From assembly GCA_016200595.1 (NCBI GenBank), contig JACQEL010000960.1, forward strand, positions 1 to 8,436: a stretch of DNA of 8,436 nucleotides. Reading direction: 5' to 3'. The notes beneath the pieces were generated by a model. That model did not search any database and was not told where the DNA came from. It was given only the letters and a program-made list of their open reading frames with translations. Every line of letters starts with the position of its first letter. Positions within the stretch are counted from its first letter, which is position 1. This document shows positions 6,326-8,436 of this stretch, one piece after another. The position numbers were made by a program, and so were the translations under genes. The stretch comes from Deltaproteobacteria bacterium (GTDB lineage: Bacteria > Desulfobacterota > Binatia > Bin18).

Positions 6326-7603
6326 TTGGCTTTTCTCCCTGTGTCTATGCCCAACCTTGGGACAACGATTTACCGATTCATTGCCTGGATAGCGGCCAGG
6401 CAACTTGGCCGGCTCGACCCCGTCCTCAGTGTATACGTGCGCAGAAGCGTCGCCTGCAGTGAGGTCGCCTTTGGTCGCAGTGATATCGATCTGCATATTT
6501 TGATCAAGCCGTTGCCAGATATCAAAGTTGAAGCCGAGGTTCTGAGGAACTTAGCTGTGTTCTACGCGCGCTTGAAGCGGCTCTTCCCTTGCCTTGGTGA
6601 CTGTAACGTCAGTACCAGAGCTGAGCTGGAAAGCTTGTACCGGAATCGACCCTATACCTGGTATCGGGACCGGGGATGGCTGAGGGTGTACGGGGAGGAA
6701 TTTGTCAGACCCTATGGAACGCTGACTACCGCAACCGCGCACGATTCCCTACTGTGGTGGTTTTTCTGGGCCTGGGAGCGCTTACCCGGATTCTTTCGTG
6801 CCGGCAACGTGCGGACCTGCTGCAACCTCTTCCTCGACATGGTCAATGTCTATGGTCTTTACATCGGGGCATTGCACGCGCCCCAGCGGAGAGCTGCAGT
6901 GTTGCAGTATTGGCGGACTCTCTGCCCTCCTTCCCAGGAGTTAGAGATCCTGACGCGCAGTTTCTCGGCTGGGTTCCTTGGCCGTTATCGCCCTTTACTC
7001 CCCTGGCTGTACACCGAGGGTCTCAAACTGTGCAATGCCCTTTTCCTCCACGTGCCTCATCCTCTGGAGGGTGAGGGATGTGGCGCTACCATACACAGTC
7101 AGGTTCCTTTCAGCTTTGCGCCGCGCACTTATCTCTTGGTCGATCCACTCCGTGCGGAGCAAGTCACGTCAGCGTTAGCGGCGATGCAGCGCGATGCGCA
7201 AGTCTTTGTCACCACGGAAAAAGCGCTCAAGTTGTCCTTCTTCCATCGCAATCCCTGGGAGTATTACACGATAAAAGCGCACCACCAGGATTTTCCCTGC
7301 GCGCCTCCGCCAGCTGGAGCTCTCCAGCAGGTGATGCATCTTTCCCTACACAAAGAACATCCGCGGAGCGCTGGATTTTCTATCGGCGGAAAAACGGACC
7401 GCAGCCGGACTATCGGCCCCCAGTATGCTCAGTATCGGTTGTACACGGAATATGGTCGAGTGGCGGCGAGCGCAGAGCAACTCATCCAACAGTATCAACG
7501 GCACTACGGCGCGTGGCCGTACAAAGGGGTCGCCTCCCGCGATGAGTATTTTCTGCACGATTATCCTGTAGCCTGTAGAGCGATAGAAGACCTCTCTCGT
7601 TAG
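6326..7603 (+). CDS. Nucleotidyltransferase-fold protein, copy B
   Basis: A 425-residue paralogue of the gene at 3579-4856 with the same layout: VYVRRSVACSEV (36-47), SDIDLHILIKP (52-62; D53 and D55 the expected metal ligands), YTWYRDRGWLRVYG (110-123), LLWWFFWAWERLP (142-154), LEGEGC (247-252), VTTEKALKL (295-303), HRNPWEYY (307-314). The GS-motif Gly is Arg (R40-S41), as in copy A. Copy A has E91 in GHCEVST where this copy has N94 in GDCNVST, so a possible third acidic ligand differs. The TTG start at 6326 is chosen because TAAGGAG lies 7 nt upstream. ATG 6347 (418 residues) is the alternative and aligns with the third ATG of copy A. A longer frame from 6224 would overlap the glycosyltransferase gene by about 90 nt and is unlikely. 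Substrate unknown. Confidence 0.75.
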   Translation: MAFLPVSMPNLGTTIYRFIAWIAARQLGRLDPVLSVYVRRSVACSEVAFGRSDIDLHILIKPLPDIKVEAEVLRNLAVFYARLKRLFPCLGDCNVSTRAELESLYRNRPYTWYRDRGWLRVYGEEFVRPYGTLTTATAHDSLLWWFFWAWERLPGFFRAGNVRTCCNLFLDMVNVYGLYIGALHAPQRRAAVLQYWRTLCPPSQELEILTRSFSAGFLGRYRPLLPWLYTEGLKLCNALFLHVPHPLEGEGCGATIHSQVPFSFAPRTYLLVDPLRAEQVTSALAAMQRDAQVFVTTEKALKLSFFHRNPWEYYTIKAHHQDFPCAPPPAGALQQVMHLSLHKEHPRSAGFSIGGKTDRSRTIGPQYAQYRLYTEYGRVAASAEQLIQQYQRHYGAWPYKGVASRDEYFLHDYPVACRAIEDLSR

Positions 7604-7607
7604 CGCT

Positions 7608-7613
7608 GAGGAG
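7608..7613 (+). promoter_or_regulatory. Ribosome binding site of the last gene
   Basis: GAGGAG lies in the 15-nt gap after the TAG at 7601-7603 and 5 nt before the ATG at 7619. It is the clearest ATG-associated Shine-Dalgarno sequence here and fixes the start of the methyltransferase. Confidence 0.7.
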
Positions 7614-7618
7614 AAAAT

Positions 7619-8436
7619 ATGGAAGAAGGACGCCCGAGTTCTACTGCCCGGGGAGCCGCCATGTTGCGAGCTGCGCATGTGCTGCTGGATGGGGAACCGA
7701 AAATCCTCACGGATAATTTCGCTATGGGATTGAGTGGCGTAGACAGTGACGTAGCCTTGCAGGCTGCTCTTGAAACCATGCAAGCCGATTTTGCCCAGCG
7801 CGCTAACCCGGAGCTGGCGCGCGCGCTCTTGCGGCATCTGCGCGCCTCGGTGACCATGCGCAGTCGATATACTGAAGATGAACTGAGCGAGGCTATAACC
7901 CGTGGGGTCAGACAGTATGTGATTCTTGGTGCTGGGCTTGATTCCTTCGCCTACCGGAGACGGGACCTGATAGAGGTTGTACGAATCTTTGAGGTCGATC
8001 ACCCAGCGACGCAGCAGTGGAAGCGGGCGCGGCTGCAGGAGTTGCAGATCGAGCTGCCGCCTAATCTGACCTTCATTCCGATCGACTTCGAGAGACAAAC
8101 GTTGGCAGACGCGTTGCGTACCGGCGTTTGTCACCTAGAGGAGCCGGTGTTTTTCTCGTGGCTGGGCGTCACCGGGTATCTCACCGAAGAGGCGATCTTC
8201 AAGACCTTGCGAGAGGTTGCCACTGCCGCCCCCGGAAGCGAGATTGTCTTCGGGTATGGGGTGCGCGAAGAGTTGCTTGATAGAGAGAGTCAACAGATGC
8301 GGACGGCGCTCAAGGGGCAGGTTGCTGCGCGCGGTGAACCCACCCTCAGCTTGTTCGACCCGACCAGCCTGGCAGCGCGAGTGAAGGCAGTAGGGTTTGC
8401 CCAGGTCTGGGACTTTGGGCCAGAGGCAGCGAACGC
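7619..8436 (+). CDS. LCMT/TIGR00027-type SAM methyltransferase (3' end outside window)
   Basis: At least 272 residues of a class I SAM-dependent methyltransferase of the leucine-carboxyl-methyltransferase-like (TIGR00027/TcmP) type run off the window end. Family members are usually near 280-310 residues, so only a short tail is missing. Motif I is YVILGAGLDSFAYR (100-113), motif II is EVDHP (125-129), and SWLGVTGYLT (180-189) takes the place of the family's E-G-L/V...YL motif. The C-terminal SLFDPTSLAARVKAVGF (244-260) also fits. Such enzymes O-methylate carboxyl or hydroxyl groups, often on secondary metabolites, in the cytoplasm. GAGGAG (7608-7613) is 5 nt before the ATG. The gene begins 15 nt after the nucleotidyltransferase stop, so it is very likely in the same operon. 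It is not close to the Tam-like enzyme at the start of the window. Confidence 0.85.
   Translation, partial: MEEGRPSSTARGAAMLRAAHVLLDGEPKILTDNFAMGLSGVDSDVALQAALETMQADFAQRANPELARALLRHLRASVTMRSRYTEDELSEAITRGVRQYVILGAGLDSFAYRRRDLIEVVRIFEVDHPATQQWKRARLQELQIELPPNLTFIPIDFERQTLADALRTGVCHLEEPVFFSWLGVTGYLTEEAIFKTLREVATAAPGSEIVFGYGVREELLDRESQQMRTALKGQVAARGEPTLSLFDPTSLAARVKAVGFAQVWDFGPEAAN

Larger units (their letters stand above)
2317..7603 (+). repeat. Tandem duplicated glycosyltransferase-nucleotidyltransferase module
   Basis: Two consecutive gene pairs have the same order and orientation: glycosyltransferase 2317-3570 plus nucleotidyltransferase 3579-4856, then glycosyltransferase 5115-6314 plus nucleotidyltransferase 6326-7603. 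Paralogy is clear at protein level. Both glycosyltransferases share patterns such as QYLNLMDMV/DYLNLADMV and SDIP...V..GETG.LFR.GD. Both nucleotidyltransferases share VYVRRSVAC, SDIDLH, WYRDRGWLR, PWLY, LEGEGC, VTTEKALKL and HRNPWEYY. Traces remain in DNA: a 17-bp identical string at 4488-4504 and 7244-7260. Over the conserved C-terminal block the glycosyltransferases match at 27 of 51 residues by hand count. Around the catalytic Asp pair the nucleotidyltransferases match at 21 of 27. The duplication is old and covers both genes. Confidence 0.9.

Noticed and set aside
5784..6496. Minus-strand frames of 157 and 171 codons across glycosyltransferase B
   Set aside because: Antisense to a conserved gene; they show no motif and no convincing binding site.
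6676..7545. Several plus-strand frames inside nucleotidyltransferase B
   Set aside because: They are alternative-frame shadows of a gene whose own frame is supported by a paralogue in the same window.
7346..8134. A 262-codon minus-strand open frame across the end of one gene and start of the next
   Set aside because: It lies opposite the nucleotidyltransferase and the LCMT-type methyltransferase, both with clear motifs and ribosome binding sites. The minus-strand translation shows no recognisable motif.

Overview
The window is a one-directional stretch of a bacterial chromosome with six protein-coding genes, all on the + strand, and about 95% of the sequence after position 365 is coding. Base composition looks to be in the mid-50s % G+C by eye. 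Nothing fixes the taxon. Short heptad-based inverted repeats between genes, together with paralogous biosynthesis-type genes, suggest a large-genome, environmental, probably uncultured Gram-negative lineage. That is a guess from style, not evidence. No tRNA, rRNA, CRISPR array or transposase gene was seen.

Layout: positions 1-364 are non-coding, with a perfect 13-bp hairpin (69-98) and a heptad inverted repeat whose last unit touches the first start codon. Next come a trans-aconitate-methyltransferase-like gene (365-1150) and, with an ATGA overlap, an HPr-kinase-like P-loop protein (1147-2190). A 126-bp gap holds a weak but interesting 25-codon reading frame (2229-2306). Then comes a two-gene module present twice in tandem: a GT4-type glycosyltransferase followed by a nucleotidyltransferase-fold protein. 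Copy A is 2317-3570 plus 3579-4856, and copy B is 5115-6314 plus 6326-7603. A second heptad inverted repeat (4901-5047) lies between the copies. The window ends inside an LCMT/TIGR00027-type methyltransferase (7619 onward) that starts 15 nt after the second nucleotidyltransferase.

Taken together, the genes look like tailoring enzymes: two unrelated methyltransferases, a kinase-like protein, two glycosyltransferases and two putative nucleotidyltransferases. HPr-kinase-like and nucleotidyltransferase genes are known to occur together in some lasso-peptide (RiPP) clusters. Here, however, no lasso cyclase, leader peptidase or PqqD-like recognition protein is visible, so any peptide-tailoring role is inference. 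The strongest direct observation is the tandem duplication of the glycosyltransferase-nucleotidyltransferase pair. The nucleotidyltransferase partners look more alike than the glycosyltransferase partners, and both carry the same unusual Arg in place of the Gly of the GS nucleotide-binding motif. Glycosyltransferase A has also lost two usual active-site landmarks that copy B largely keeps.
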